This document shows, piece by piece, positions 43,805 to 53,228 of a stretch of DNA of 64,000 nt; position 1 is the stretch's first letter; every line of letters starts with the position of its first letter. Origin of the DNA: Arthrobacter oryzae. Lineage in GTDB: Bacteria; Actinomycetota; Actinomycetes; Actinomycetales; Micrococcaceae. The translations under genes were made by a program, and so were the position numbers. The notes under the pieces are model-generated. The model saw nothing but the letters and a program-made list of their open reading frames with translations, was not told where the DNA came from and made no database searches. The stretch spans positions 434,001 to 498,000 of the forward strand of contig NZ_RBIR01000001.1 in the NCBI RefSeq assembly GCF_003634095.1. The letters run 5' to 3'.

Positions 43805-45232
43805 GTGAAGCCGATTTCTTTTGATGATTTTCGTCCTGCCCTTGGGTTGTTGATGGAGTGGAGGGTCGGGCCGCAGACGTCGGCCGCAGCCGAATCCGTT
43901 CCGGCCGGGCCGGAACCCTTGTCCTACAACCAGGAGCTGCACTTGAGCTCGGCCCGTGCCGCGCAGGTCGCGGGCCTGCCTGGCAACCCGTGGGTGGGTG
44001 CCTCTTTTGAACTGGAAGGGGCTTTCCGGGCTGATGCTCTGGGCCACGCCTTCGAATCCTGGCTACGGCGTCATGACGCGCTGCGCGGTGGCTTCCGGTG
44101 CGCCGGGCCGGGTGTTGAACGGTTCACGGTGCCCGCGGACGAGGTTTTCCTGGTCCAGGATGAAGCCGTCGCATTCGCAGCCGCGGATGAGCTGCATGCC
44201 TATCTGGGCCGGCGATTTGCCGAAGGGACCGATCCCTTTGCGTGGCCTCCGCTGGTCATGGGTGCCATCAGCCGTGACTCGTCGACCACGGTCTTTGTGG
44301 CAATGGACCATGTGGCCGCGGACGGTTACTCCCTGGCTCTTGCGGTATGGGAGCTGCAGACGACATACGAGGCGCACCTTCAGGGTGCACTGCCCGAGCT
44401 CCCGGAGACCGGCGGCTTCCTGGAATATTGCGCGGCAGAACGGGACTTCGGCGCCAGGATCTCCGCTGATGACCCGGCAGTGGGGGCATGGAGGGACCTG
44501 GTGCGCAAATGTGGCGGAACGGCCCCGACCTTCCCTCTGGATCTCGGCGTCGAAGCCGGCCGGACGTGGCCGCAACGTGTCTATAACCGGTGCCTTCTCC
44601 GGCCCGCGGAAACCGACGCCTTCGCTGCCGCCTGCAAGGATTCCGGAGGATCCGTGTTCGCCGGACTGCTCGCTTGTATGGCCTTAGCCGTCCGGGCGAT
44701 GACCGGGAACGAGGAATTTCGTACGGTAACCCCGCTGCATACGCGCAGCAGGCCACAGTGGCGCCCCGCCATGGGCTGGTTTATCACGTGCGCGCCGCTG
44801 AGTTTCTCACTCGAGGGGGTCCAGTCCTTCGCTGAGGCCCTGGAGCGGGCCCAGCTCAGCGTTCAAGGGGCGGTGCGGCTGGCCCATCACCCCGCACTGA
44901 GGATGATCGAGCTCCTGGGCAATGAGTTCCGAATCACCCGCCGGGATCTTTTTTCCATGGTCTCCTTCACGGACTATCGGAAAATGCCGGGCGCGGATCG
45001 GCACGCGGAGTCGAACCCGGTCACCATTGGCCGTGTGACCGAGGCGGATGACAGCCACGTTTGGCTCTCACGCCAGCACGACGGGCTGCACATCAGCATC
45101 CGGCACCCCGACGCTCCGGTCGCGGCTGACGTGCTGGACGAGTACACCCGGTTGATCCGGGACGCCGCGACCCGCGTGCTGCTGGGATCGGACCCCCTGC
45201 TTGCCCCTGTCGCAACTTTCGCCGGCGCGTGA
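43805..45232 (+). CDS. Stand-alone NRPS-type condensation-domain protein
   Basis: A 475-aa member of the CoA/carrier-dependent acyltransferase (condensation) superfamily. The active-site motif reads MDHVAADGYS at about 166-175: the second, catalytic His and the Asp-Gly are kept, the first His is Asp. RRHDALRGGF is the second conserved block, and the late block MSVSF-like sequence appears as FSMVSFTDYR. The GTG at 43805 has GAGGA 5 nt upstream; ATG 43784 also possible. No adenylation or carrier domain gene is nearby. Relatives include PapA-type acyltransferases; product unknown. Confidence 0.85.
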   Translation: MKPISFDDFRPALGLLMEWRVGPQTSAAAESVPAGPEPLSYNQELHLSSARAAQVAGLPGNPWVGASFELEGAFRADALGHAFESWLRRHDALRGGFRCAGPGVERFTVPADEVFLVQDEAVAFAAADELHAYLGRRFAEGTDPFAWPPLVMGAISRDSSTTVFVAMDHVAADGYSLALAVWELQTTYEAHLQGALPELPETGGFLEYCAAERDFGARISADDPAVGAWRDLVRKCGGTAPTFPLDLGVEAGRTWPQRVYNRCLLRPAETDAFAAACKDSGGSVFAGLLACMALAVRAMTGNEEFRTVTPLHTRSRPQWRPAMGWFITCAPLSFSLEGVQSFAEALERAQLSVQGAVRLAHHPALRMIELLGNEFRITRRDLFSMVSFTDYRKMPGADRHAESNPVTIGRVTEADDSHVWLSRQHDGLHISIRHPDAPVAADVLDEYTRLIRDAATRVLLGSDPLLAPVATFAGA

Positions 45233-45313
45233 GCCCTGGACCCGCACAAATGGATCCGCACAAGAGGACCCGGCGCGTGCCAGGAGGCGGGGCGCACATG
45301 TTCCGTATAGGCC

Positions 45314-45811
45314 TCAGTCGTAGTCGTATTCGGCGTCATCGTCCGTGAGGCGGCGGAAATCCCGGGAGAGGTAGAGGGCCATCGCCGCCGAATTGTTTTC
45401 GTCGACGGTGACGGTCACTGTGCTGAGGCCCAGGGTGTGCAGGACGTGCATGCAGTGCAGGAGGAGTTCTTCGGCGAGGCCTTGACGGCGGTGGTCCGGG
45501 TGGGTGAATAGTTCATCGATGACTGCTTCGCCGTCACGTTCGGTGATGATGATGGCGGCTGTAATCTTCCCGCCGGGCCCGGACGTTACGAGCGACGCTG
45601 CTTCGGCTGTCCGGTTGCGGCCCCAGTCCGGGGAGGTGCCGATCCAGCCGAGATCGCGGCCGCGCTGCTGCGCACCGGCGTCGGCGTAAATGTCGCGGTG
45701 CAGACTGGCCAGCTCAGGGATATCGCCGGGTTCCAGGGGCCGGACAGGAATGCGGGCCGGTGTGTTGTTCTGGTGTCCGGTCACTGCAACAAGGGTGATC
45801 AATGCGTTCAT
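45314..45811 (-). CDS. GNAT-family N-acetyltransferase
   Basis: A 165-aa GNAT protein. The acetyl-CoA pyrophosphate loop appears as HPDHRRQGLAEELL, followed by GLSTVTVTVDENNSAAMALYLSRDF, the beta5-alpha4 region. The acidic end TDDDAEYDYD is notable. The ATG at 45811 has GGAAGG 9 nt upstream; the frame extends much further but overlaps the methyltransferase promoter. Substrate unknown. Divergent from the methyltransferase gene. Confidence 0.87.
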   Translation of the reverse strand: MNALITLVAVTGHQNNTPARIPVRPLEPGDIPELASLHRDIYADAGAQQRGRDLGWIGTSPDWGRNRTAEAASLVTSGPGGKITAAIIITERDGEAVIDELFTHPDHRRQGLAEELLLHCMHVLHTLGLSTVTVTVDENNSAAMALYLSRDFRRLTDDDAEYDYD

Positions 45812-45971
45812 GAGGGCGCTGCCTTCCCCGGCGTGCGGACGACACCGTTGAACCAAGTGTCCGGCATTGCTTCCGGGTGCGGAAGACACAAGACCGCAAC
45901 GATCTCCGGGGGAGCTTTGCCGGCTCGGCGCACGCCGGACAGGACCGACTCGTTTCTGTAGCGTGGGCACG

Positions 45972-46700
45972 GTGACGGACAACCATGCTTCGGACTTGTA
46001 TGACGCAGTCAATAGCTGGGGCCCCAGCGACGACTTTTTCCTGGGATTCGCCATGGCCGTCCCCGGCGGCCGCGTCCTTGACCTCGGCTGCGGCACCGGA
46101 GGACTGACGATCGCCGCGGCTAAAGCGGGCTGCTCCGTCATGGGTGTTGATCCCGACCACCCATCCCTCGAGGCGGCCCGCGCGAAACCTGATGCAGACA
46201 GGGTCGAGTGGATATACGGCAACTCCCGGGCCATTCCGGCAAATGCGCGCTTCGACGTCGTCCTCATGACCTCCAACGTGGTTCAGGAGATTCTCGACGA
46301 CGTCGAACTTGCCCGCTCACTGGCTGACATCGCGGCACATCTTGTCCCCGGCGGCCGCCTCGCCTTCGATGCACGCGATCCCAATGCCCGGGGCTGGGAA
46401 GCCTGGACCAAGGAACGCAGCCACAAGATCGTCCGTCTCCCCGGAGGAGACAGCCACCACTGGTACCAAACCACTCACGTAGATGAACAAAGCGGCCTGA
46501 TCGATTTCTGTGCGCACGAGATCGGCCCGGACGGGACCGCGCATGTCACGTGCGGGCCGTTGCGCTTCCGCTCAGAAGACCAGCTGCGTGCCATGCTCAG
46601 CGACGCGGGCATAGTCGTCGATGAAGTGTTTGGCGGCTATCGCGGCGAACCTGTGGGACACGGCGTTGGTGCTCTTACATTCACCGGACACCGTCAGTGA
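45972..46700 (+). CDS. Class I SAM-dependent methyltransferase
   Basis: A 242-aa methyltransferase with motif I VLDLGCGTGGLTI, an acidic end of strand 2 (GVDPD), and motif II/III around FDVVLMTSNVVQEIL and LVPGGRLAFDARDP. This last pattern is of the Methyltransf_25 type. The start is GTG 45972, 7 nt after a TAGCGT box, so probably leaderless. Substrate unknown; convergent with an aminoglycoside-phosphotransferase-fold gene. Confidence 0.9.
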   Translation: MTDNHASDLYDAVNSWGPSDDFFLGFAMAVPGGRVLDLGCGTGGLTIAAAKAGCSVMGVDPDHPSLEAARAKPDADRVEWIYGNSRAIPANARFDVVLMTSNVVQEILDDVELARSLADIAAHLVPGGRLAFDARDPNARGWEAWTKERSHKIVRLPGGDSHHWYQTTHVDEQSGLIDFCAHEIGPDGTAHVTCGPLRFRSEDQLRAMLSDAGIVVDEVFGGYRGEPVGHGVGALTFTGHRQ

Positions 46701-46713
46701 GGGATGGGCATGA

Positions 46714-47475
46714 TCAGGGGCCCTGCCTCACGAGAGCTTGTTCCCAGGCTGCCTGATTCCGAACTACGTACTGAGCGGCGGCACGCCAGTGCTCGCCGTG
46801 TCCATGGACATACATATCGGCCCAGGGCTGGAAGCCGGTCGTGTGCGAGGACTTCAGGAGATTGAACATCGCGGCTGTCCGGTCGGCCATAGCGGCCGGG
46901 AGAGCCTTGCGGAGTGTGTCATCGGCGTCGTAGCCGTCCACGACGGCGCGCAGTCTCAAAGCGGCATCTTCCACCGGCTGCCCGTCGAACAGGTGGCCGA
47001 ATGACTGCGCAGAGTATGCCAGATCCCACAGCCGGGTGCTGGGCCCGGCACCATCCCAATCGATGAAGACCCAGCGGTCTCCCATGATGAGGTTCCATGG
47101 CGCGAGGTCGTTGTGGCACATCAGATCCGGATTCTCAGCCGGGAGCAGCATCTCCCAGCTGGACAGGCTAGGGATCACGACCGTTTCGCTCGCATCATGA
47201 ATATGCCTAATCATCCGGCCCACCCGTTGCAGTTCGTCCTGCCCGAGCGGCGACTGATCCAGCGCGAGTGTGCCTTCGATGTATTCGACCACGTGCCGGC
47301 CGGCGTCGTCCCGGCCCAGGGGCTGCGGTACATCCACCCCGGAGGATCGGAGCGCACCAAGATAGCTCTGCACGGCGGAAGAGTGCTTCAGCCAGGGTTT
47401 CCGGACGGTCTGCCCAACGCGCACCACACTTTCGGACGCATTACCCCCAGTCAGCGCCTGCTCATGCTCAGCCAT
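46714..47475 (-). CDS. Aminoglycoside-phosphotransferase-fold kinase (APH), first
   Basis: A 253-aa kinase-like protein. The catalytic loop CHNDLAPWNLIMG (Asp and Asn) and the metal motif FIDWDGAGPSTRLWDLAY are intact. The N-lobe has VRKPWLKHSSAV in place of a clear glycine-rich loop. Start ATG 47475 lies 6 nt after TAGCGT, suggesting a leaderless message. Members phosphorylate aminoglycosides, choline, sugars or macrolides; no specific resistance is inferred. Confidence 0.88.
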   Translation of the reverse strand: MAEHEQALTGGNASESVVRVGQTVRKPWLKHSSAVQSYLGALRSSGVDVPQPLGRDDAGRHVVEYIEGTLALDQSPLGQDELQRVGRMIRHIHDASETVVIPSLSSWEMLLPAENPDLMCHNDLAPWNLIMGDRWVFIDWDGAGPSTRLWDLAYSAQSFGHLFDGQPVEDAALRLRAVVDGYDADDTLRKALPAAMADRTAAMFNLLKSSHTTGFQPWADMYVHGHGEHWRAAAQYVVRNQAAWEQALVRQGP

Positions 47476-47548
47476 CCCATCACGCTACTTGGCCGCACGC
47501 CCGGTAGCCAAAGACCGTTGGGCGCAGTTCGGAGCGGGTGGCCGCCGC

Positions 47549-48910
47549 CTAGGGAATGAGTGCCTCTTCGTCGGAGAGTTGCTGGACTTCGATCCGCGCG
47601 CCTCTGAACCTCGAGAACAGAAGCACAAGTGAGGCCAGCAGGAGGAAGACGGTGGCCGCCCAGAGCGCCGCTTCGGTACCCGCGACAGTGGCTATGACGC
47701 CGCCTAAGGGGGCTCCGATGACGATCATCCCCCGGTTTATCGAGCGCCTCGTGGCACTCATGCGGGCTATGAGCCGGTCCGGCGTAACAGCCTGCTGGTA
47801 GCCCATTTCCAGTGGCCCTTCGACTCCCATGGCCATGCCGAACAGCAGCTGCCCGAGGCCGGCCAGGGCAAACGCAGCCCACAACTCTCCGGGCCAGTAC
47901 AGGGGAGCGCCGTAGGTGTCTCCCGCGTGTTGCCCGCCGGCGGCGAGGGGCGCCACCGCCACCAGAGCGACAGCAAAGGGCTGGGCCAGACGTGCCGCAA
48001 CCATGGCGGTGCCCGTACCCCATCGGTGCCCCAGCCGGGTGGACAGGGTGGTTCCCACCACGGCCCCGATCCCGGAACATCCCATCACCAAACCCAAACC
48101 CAAGGAGCCCAACCCGAGGTCGTTCAAAATCACCGTCGGCAAGACGGCCCCGAGGATGGCCGAACCGATGAACCATATGTGGGTACTCCACGCCAAAGGC
48201 GCCAGATGGGAATGGCCGTAAACCCACCGCAGACCCTCCGCGACCTTGCGGTGAAATCGTTGCTTGCTTCGAACTGGCGCCTGACCGGATGGCCCTTTCA
48301 AGCTGAGGAGAACCCCTGCCGAGAAGAAATACGAGACGGCATCCACAAGAAGCGCCCCAGGGGCGCTCACCAGTGCGACAAGACCGCCGGCTACGGCGCT
48401 TCCCGTGGTTTGGGCCACGGTATCGCTTTGCTGGAGCCGGGCGTTCGCCTTGGTCAGCAAGGATCTGGGGACCAGCTGGGGGAGGAAGCTCTGGTACGCC
48501 GCGTCACTGGTCAGTGCGAGGGTTCCAAAGGCGAACATCAGGATGACTAAAGCCGTAACCGAGATGGTCCCCGTCGCCGCTGTCACGCACACGCCCGCAA
48601 GGATCAGGCCCCGGCCGACGTCTCCGCCAATGAGCACCGTTCGGCGGGGCAACCGGTCAATCCAGACTCCGGCAACCAGGCCGAAGAGCAAATACGGGGT
48701 CCATCTCGCCGCATTGACCAGCCCTTGGTCCAGCGGCGTGCCGTTCATCGACACCAGAATCAGGAAAGACAATGCCAAAGTGGTTATGTAGGTGCCGAAA
48801 TCGGACACGGTCGAGGCCAACCAGAATCTGACAAATGCCGGATACCGGCGAAGCTTTGGCTCCGTTGCCGAATCGCCGGTGGCAGAGATGCCCACGGTGC
48901 CCCCAATCAT
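47549..48910 (-). CDS. MFS exporter, EntS/12-helix type
   Basis: A 453-aa transporter of about 12 helices. RYPAFVRFWLASTVSDFGTY opens helix 1, and GVWIDRLPRRTVLIGGDVGRG is the loop 2-3 motif of EntS-like macrolide/siderophore exporters. The start at 48910 is the least certain part: a GTG at codon 6 follows GGGGG. Flanked by two APH-fold genes on the same strand. Substrate unknown. Confidence 0.85.
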   Translation of the reverse strand: MIGGTVGISATGDSATEPKLRRYPAFVRFWLASTVSDFGTYITTLALSFLILVSMNGTPLDQGLVNAARWTPYLLFGLVAGVWIDRLPRRTVLIGGDVGRGLILAGVCVTAATGTISVTALVILMFAFGTLALTSDAAYQSFLPQLVPRSLLTKANARLQQSDTVAQTTGSAVAGGLVALVSAPGALLVDAVSYFFSAGVLLSLKGPSGQAPVRSKQRFHRKVAEGLRWVYGHSHLAPLAWSTHIWFIGSAILGAVLPTVILNDLGLGSLGLGLVMGCSGIGAVVGTTLSTRLGHRWGTGTAMVAARLAQPFAVALVAVAPLAAGGQHAGDTYGAPLYWPGELWAAFALAGLGQLLFGMAMGVEGPLEMGYQQAVTPDRLIARMSATRRSINRGMIVIGAPLGGVIATVAGTEAALWAATVFLLLASLVLLFSRFRGARIEVQQLSDEEALIP

Positions 48911-48975
48911 CTCGTAGGCGTCGAGCCTAGCGTGCCGCCGATCCGCTGATCCGCTGATGCGTGCTTGGTGCTCGC

Positions 48976-49869
48976 TTAGCGGATGCCGGCGAGGTGGCGC
49001 ATAAGCGTCACCTCCGCGGTCTTCGCGGTGCGGCGGGCGAGTGAGACTGCCATGATCGGGGCGAAGTTGCGGCACCAGAGCCACAGCCGGTCGGCGTCGA
49101 TCGGTTCGGCGAAATCAGCGAGTTGCCGGCATCGGCTGCGAATGGCCGCTTCGCTGTCCGCCCCGGACATGGCCAAATCGGTGAGGTCCATCGCTGGATC
49201 GCCAATGCACGGGCGAGGATCGATCGTGACCGTCCTGCGCCGGTCGCCGACCCGCAGAATGTTGCCGGGGTGAAGATCACCGTGAAGAAGCGTTGCTCCT
49301 TCATTTGCCATATCCAACGCAGCCTCGCGAGACCGGCGCCAGACGGCATCGCCGACTGGTGGGTTCGGGAGGGCGTGTCGACGGCGGTCCCACAACTCGA
49401 ACACGAACTCCAGCCGTTCACGGGCAGCGGGAACATCGGCGGGCGGTGTCCCGCGCGGCAGGTAGAGGTCGCCGATGATGCCGGCAACATCCGCGATGCC
49501 CCATGCAGCATCTGCCAGCCCGGCGGCGTCGGGGAGCCATTCGAGCAGGATCGCGCCGCCGGTGGCGTCCGCGTTGACCAGGTTAACGACGGCGGGGGCG
49601 TCCGCCCAGTACCTCAGCGCGGCCGCCTCCTGTTTTGTGATCGTTGGGTCGGGTGAGAGCTTGAGCGCGTACCGCGATCCGTCCGTGATCGACACGCACT
49701 CGACAACGGCGCCCGTCCCGCCCGCGTGGACACTGCGTGGGTCCAGCCCCCACTCCTGACACAGCGCTCCAACGGTCGGCCCGACGTCGTCGATCCAGGC
49801 CGCAGCGGCGGGGCCGAACCGGTCGAGAAGCCGGCCGCGGGCAGCGGCGGGAAGTGCAGCCTGTGTCAT
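48976..49869 (-). CDS. APH(6)/hydroxyurea-phosphotransferase-like kinase
   Basis: A 297-aa kinase of the streptomycin 6-kinase family. Motifs LLHGDLHPGNILRVG (catalytic loop) and TIDPRPCIGDPAMDLTDL (metal loop) are typical. The N-lobe shows GGTGAVVECVSITDGSRYALKLS with a nucleotide-binding Lys. A TAGCAT box lies 6 nt before the ATG at 49869, so the message is probably leaderless. Whether it acts on streptomycin cannot be told; many chromosomal homologues do not confer resistance. Confidence 0.9.
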   Translation of the reverse strand: MTQAALPAAARGRLLDRFGPAAAAWIDDVGPTVGALCQEWGLDPRSVHAGGTGAVVECVSITDGSRYALKLSPDPTITKQEAAALRYWADAPAVVNLVNADATGGAILLEWLPDAAGLADAAWGIADVAGIIGDLYLPRGTPPADVPAARERLEFVFELWDRRRHALPNPPVGDAVWRRSREAALDMANEGATLLHGDLHPGNILRVGDRRRTVTIDPRPCIGDPAMDLTDLAMSGADSEAAIRSRCRQLADFAEPIDADRLWLWCRNFAPIMAVSLARRTAKTAEVTLMRHLAGIR

Positions 49870-49947
49870 GTAGCGATGCTAGGCGTTCCGACGCCATCCC
49901 TGCGAATGCCCCGGGCGGTCCCCCGGTGCGGACTCCGCCGGGCCCAA

Positions 49948-50999
49948 TCAGGCATAGCTGGCGGTAACCGTCTTAGCAGCGCCGTCGAGTTGGATTGAAC
50001 CGCCGTAGGGGAGGATCCACTGCGGCCGGGTGTGTCCGAACGGGACCCCGATGCAAACGACGGCGTCCGGGTTGTAGTGTGCGATTTCGGTGCTGACCAC
50101 ATCTCGCTGCGCCGCGCGCAGCCGGGCCCGTTCGGCGGCAGGCGGAACCTGCCCGTGGATGCTGACGGGAGGCCTGGCGACCATCACGCCGGCGACCGCC
50201 TCAAGGACACCCCGCTCGCCGAGCGCTCGAACCCATCGCTTGACCCAGTCTGCCGGAGCCAGCAGTTCGCTGGTTTCGAGGATCAGGATTGCGCCCCGGA
50301 GCGCGTCGGCGGGGGGAGCCTGTCGGCGAGGGCGAGCTGGTCAATGACTTCGACGCAGCCGCCCCACGTGTGGCCGGAGACCGCGCGTTCCGGGCCTGTC
50401 CACGCCCAGGGCTCGGTGGGCCCGCGGTCGCCGTATTCCACGAGTGCCCGGGGGTCCAGCCAATCCGGGCCGAAGTCCTCCGACTCCCCGGGGTCGGTGA
50501 TCTGGAGCTGGCCTCCAGTGAGCAGCGCGGCCCGCAGGGAAGCGAGGTGGACGTCGTCGGCGCCCGGCCCGGCGCCGAGATGGACTTGGGTTGACCCGCC
50601 GTAATACGCGGGTATCCCAAGTGACCACAGCCAGTTGAGCACGTTGGTGTTGTCGCTGTAGCCGATGAAGATCTTGGGATTGGCAACCGCCGCCGACTCG
50701 TCCAGATGCGGTACGACGGTGATCTGGTCGTCGCCTCCGATGGTGGCGAGAATCGCCCGGATGCCGGGATCGGCAAATGCCGCATTGATGTCCGCCGCCC
50801 GTTCCTCGGGACTGGATCCGAGCTTGCGAGTCGTCGGGAACTCCACCGGGATCAGGCCTGTGGCGGCTGTTAGCCGCCGCATCGCCTGCTCGTGCACGGC
50901 CGGGGCCAATCCGGGCGCCGCGAACGAGGGGGAGAGGACCGCGACCCGATCGCCCGCCCTCAGCTTCCGAGCGGACAAGTTCCGTTGCGAAAGTTCCAT
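49948..50999 (-). pseudogene. S66-family LD-carboxypeptidase/MccF-like peptidase, frameshifted
   Basis: The frame from the ATG at 50999 (MELSQRNLSARKLRAGDRVA) codes for the N-terminal two-thirds with the nucleophile Ser in FIGYSDNTN, then ends at 50283. The remaining third continues in another frame to 49948, with the catalytic Glu in AILILETSE and His in IGVPFGHTRPQW. The break falls in a run of six C on the coding strand (50311-50316). Adding one C restores LADRLPPADALRGAILILE as one protein of about 350 aa, the family's usual length. The rest is undamaged, so a sequencing error, a recent mutation or phase variation are all possible. Confidence 0.85.
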
Positions 51000-51104
51000 T
51001 CACTCATCGAACCAGACGGGGGCACTGAGACCGGCGCAAAACTGGCTCAAAGAATGAATTATCTGCCTTTTGGGTGGAGATTGCCGTGATATGCGGAGGG
51101 CGGG

Positions 51105-52508
51105 GTGATTGCCGTGGATATGGTGACTGGCATGGAACCAGTTCTGAAATTTGCGCGGTGTTGGGGCGCCCCCGCGGCGGCCGTCGTCTTCTTCTCTCTA
51201 TGGTGCATCGCCGAGGCCGGCAGAATGGGAGGATCCTGGCTGACGTGGTCCGGGAACTGGCCGCTGGCCTTGATGACATTGGCTGTTGCCACGGCTTCGT
51301 GGAAGCCGCTGGTGTCCCTCGGGTTCACGGCGGCGCTCCTCGCCGGACAGTTAAGTCATGCCCTTCCGCCGATGTATTCCAACCACTGGGCCATCTACCT
51401 GGGCTCCTTTGTCGCCCTTGGCTTCATATTGTGGACCGCCCCGCCACGGCTGCGGTACATCGCAGTGGGCGCGAATGTGGCCGCCGCTGCCATCATGACT
51501 TTCCTGATGCTCTCGTGGCGATACGGCAACGGCGTCGGTTGGTACCGCCCTGCCTATGCCGGCGACCGGTGGATGCTGCAGGACTATGGCTGGCAACTGT
51601 TTGCGCTCCTCCTGCTGATCGCCGGGTCCTGCGCCGCCGTCGGACTTCTGCTGGCGCTGTTTCAGGAACGGGGCAGTCTGTTCCGGGCCCGTGAATTGGC
51701 GCAGAGCAGCCTGAAGGAAACCGAGATCGACCTGATCGTGGAGCAGGAACGGACACGCATCGCGCGGGACCTGCACGACGTCCTCGCCCATTCACTGGCT
51801 GTCATCGCCGCCCAGGCGGACGGGACCCGCTATCTCAGCACGGACCAGCCCCAGGCTGTCCTGAATGCCCTTGACACCATCGCGCGGTCAGCGCGCAGCG
51901 CTCTCGGGGACGCCCAACGCGTGATCGAGGGTGTCCGCGATGACGGCCTGGTGACGCCCCAGCCGCGGCTGAGCGACATTCCGGCACTCATCGAAGGCAT
52001 GCAGCGCGGCAGTTTGAAGATCCACCCCTCCGAGTCCGGGGAGCCGGTGGAGCTCTCCACGGGACAGGAGATGGCGGTCTTCCGGATCGTTCAGGAATGT
52101 CTGACCAATGCCCTCAAACATGGCGGGCGCGGCACCGATGTGCGGCTCCATTTTGACTGGAGCGGCCCGGGCCTGACACTGCACGTGGCTTCTGGCGTCG
52201 CCCAAGCCGGCAACGACGGCGCTGGGATGCCGGCCTCGTCCCGGGTCGGGAGGGGACTTCCCGGCATGCGCGAGCGGGCCCATCTGGCCGGCGGCTGGCT
52301 GACAGCCGGCCCGGACGGGGAGCACTTCCGGGTGGCTGTCTTCATTCCCTACGGCACCCGGGAAGCGCGGCCAGGCGACGATACAGTGGGCGCCGGAGCC
52401 CGGCATGCCTTCGGTGACGATTCCGGCGCGGAAGCTCAGCCTGTGCTGGCCGCGCCGGGTCTTCCCGGGCTGGCTGGGGCCGCAAGGGAAGCGGACCACC
52501 GTGGCTGA
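51105..52508 (+). CDS. Sensor histidine kinase, NarL/DesK class
   Basis: A 467-aa membrane kinase. Six hydrophobic segments (about 20-205) precede the HisKA_3 box IARDLHDVLAHSLAVIAAQ with phospho-His. The HATPase domain has IVQECLTNALKHGG and GRGLPGMRERAHLAGG. The GTG at 51105 has GGAGG 5 nt upstream. The last 50 residues are a low-complexity tail. It overlaps the response-regulator gene by 8 bp, and a DHA2 exporter follows, forming an apparent operon. Confidence 0.9.
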   Translation: MIAVDMVTGMEPVLKFARCWGAPAAAVVFFSLWCIAEAGRMGGSWLTWSGNWPLALMTLAVATASWKPLVSLGFTAALLAGQLSHALPPMYSNHWAIYLGSFVALGFILWTAPPRLRYIAVGANVAAAAIMTFLMLSWRYGNGVGWYRPAYAGDRWMLQDYGWQLFALLLLIAGSCAAVGLLLALFQERGSLFRARELAQSSLKETEIDLIVEQERTRIARDLHDVLAHSLAVIAAQADGTRYLSTDQPQAVLNALDTIARSARSALGDAQRVIEGVRDDGLVTPQPRLSDIPALIEGMQRGSLKIHPSESGEPVELSTGQEMAVFRIVQECLTNALKHGGRGTDVRLHFDWSGPGLTLHVASGVAQAGNDGAGMPASSRVGRGLPGMRERAHLAGGWLTAGPDGEHFRVAVFIPYGTREARPGDDTVGAGARHAFGDDSGAEAQPVLAAPGLPGLAGAAREADHRG

Positions 52509-53184
52509 TGCCGGAGCGCGCATCACAGTGGCCCTAGTGGATGACCAGCCCTTGTTCCGGGCGGGTATCCGCATGCTGGTGGAAAGCCAGGGGGACTTGG
52601 AACTCTCGGGCGAGGCCGGTGACGGGGGAGAGGCCGTGACCCTGGCGATCGAGCGGCGCCCGGACGTTATGCTGATGGACCTGCGTATGCCGGTCATGGA
52701 CGGCGTCGAAGCGACGCGGCGGATCGTGCAGCACGCCGCGGCGGCGGGAACCGACAAGCCAAAGATCATCGCGCTGACCACGTTCAACCGTGATCAGGCC
52801 GTGGTCCAGGCCGTGCAGGCCGGCGCGAGCGGGTATTTGCTCAAAAGCGCGGAACCGGAATTCCTCCTGGCAGCGATCCGGACCGTTCACTCCGGCTACT
52901 CGGTCATCGCCCCAGGATCCATCCATTCCCTCTTCGAGCATGCTGCCCGCAACGCTCCAGCTGCGGGTCCGGACTTGACAGTGCTGAGCGTCCTGTCCGT
53001 GCGGGAGCGGGACGTCTTTCTACTCGCGGCCAAAGGCCTCAGCAATGGTGAAATGGCCGAGAGTTTGTTCGTCTCGGAAGCAACCATCAAAACTCACCTG
53101 CGCAGCGTCCTGGACAAACTGGAACTCCGCAGCCGGCTCCAACTGGTGGCATTCGCCCACGAACGCCGGCTATTGGGTACCTGA
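52501..53184 (+). CDS. Two-component response regulator, NarL/LuxR family
   Basis: A 227-aa regulator. Receiver: VALVDDQPLFRAG acidic pair, phospho-acceptor Asp in VMLMDLRMPVMDG, Thr in ALTTFN and Lys in YLLKSAE. LuxR helix-turn-helix: LSVRERDVFLLAAKGLSNGE, then SEATIKTHLRSVLDKL. The GTG at 52501 follows GGGAAG and lies inside the end of the kinase gene. Likely controls the exporter 44 bp downstream. Confidence 0.92.
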   Translation: MADAGARITVALVDDQPLFRAGIRMLVESQGDLELSGEAGDGGEAVTLAIERRPDVMLMDLRMPVMDGVEATRRIVQHAAAAGTDKPKIIALTTFNRDQAVVQAVQAGASGYLLKSAEPEFLLAAIRTVHSGYSVIAPGSIHSLFEHAARNAPAAGPDLTVLSVLSVRERDVFLLAAKGLSNGEMAESLFVSEATIKTHLRSVLDKLELRSRLQLVAFAHERRLLGT

Positions 53185-53228
53185 AAAGTTGCTGTGAGGA
53201 CTCCGGCCCGCGTTAGCTCCAGCGCTTA

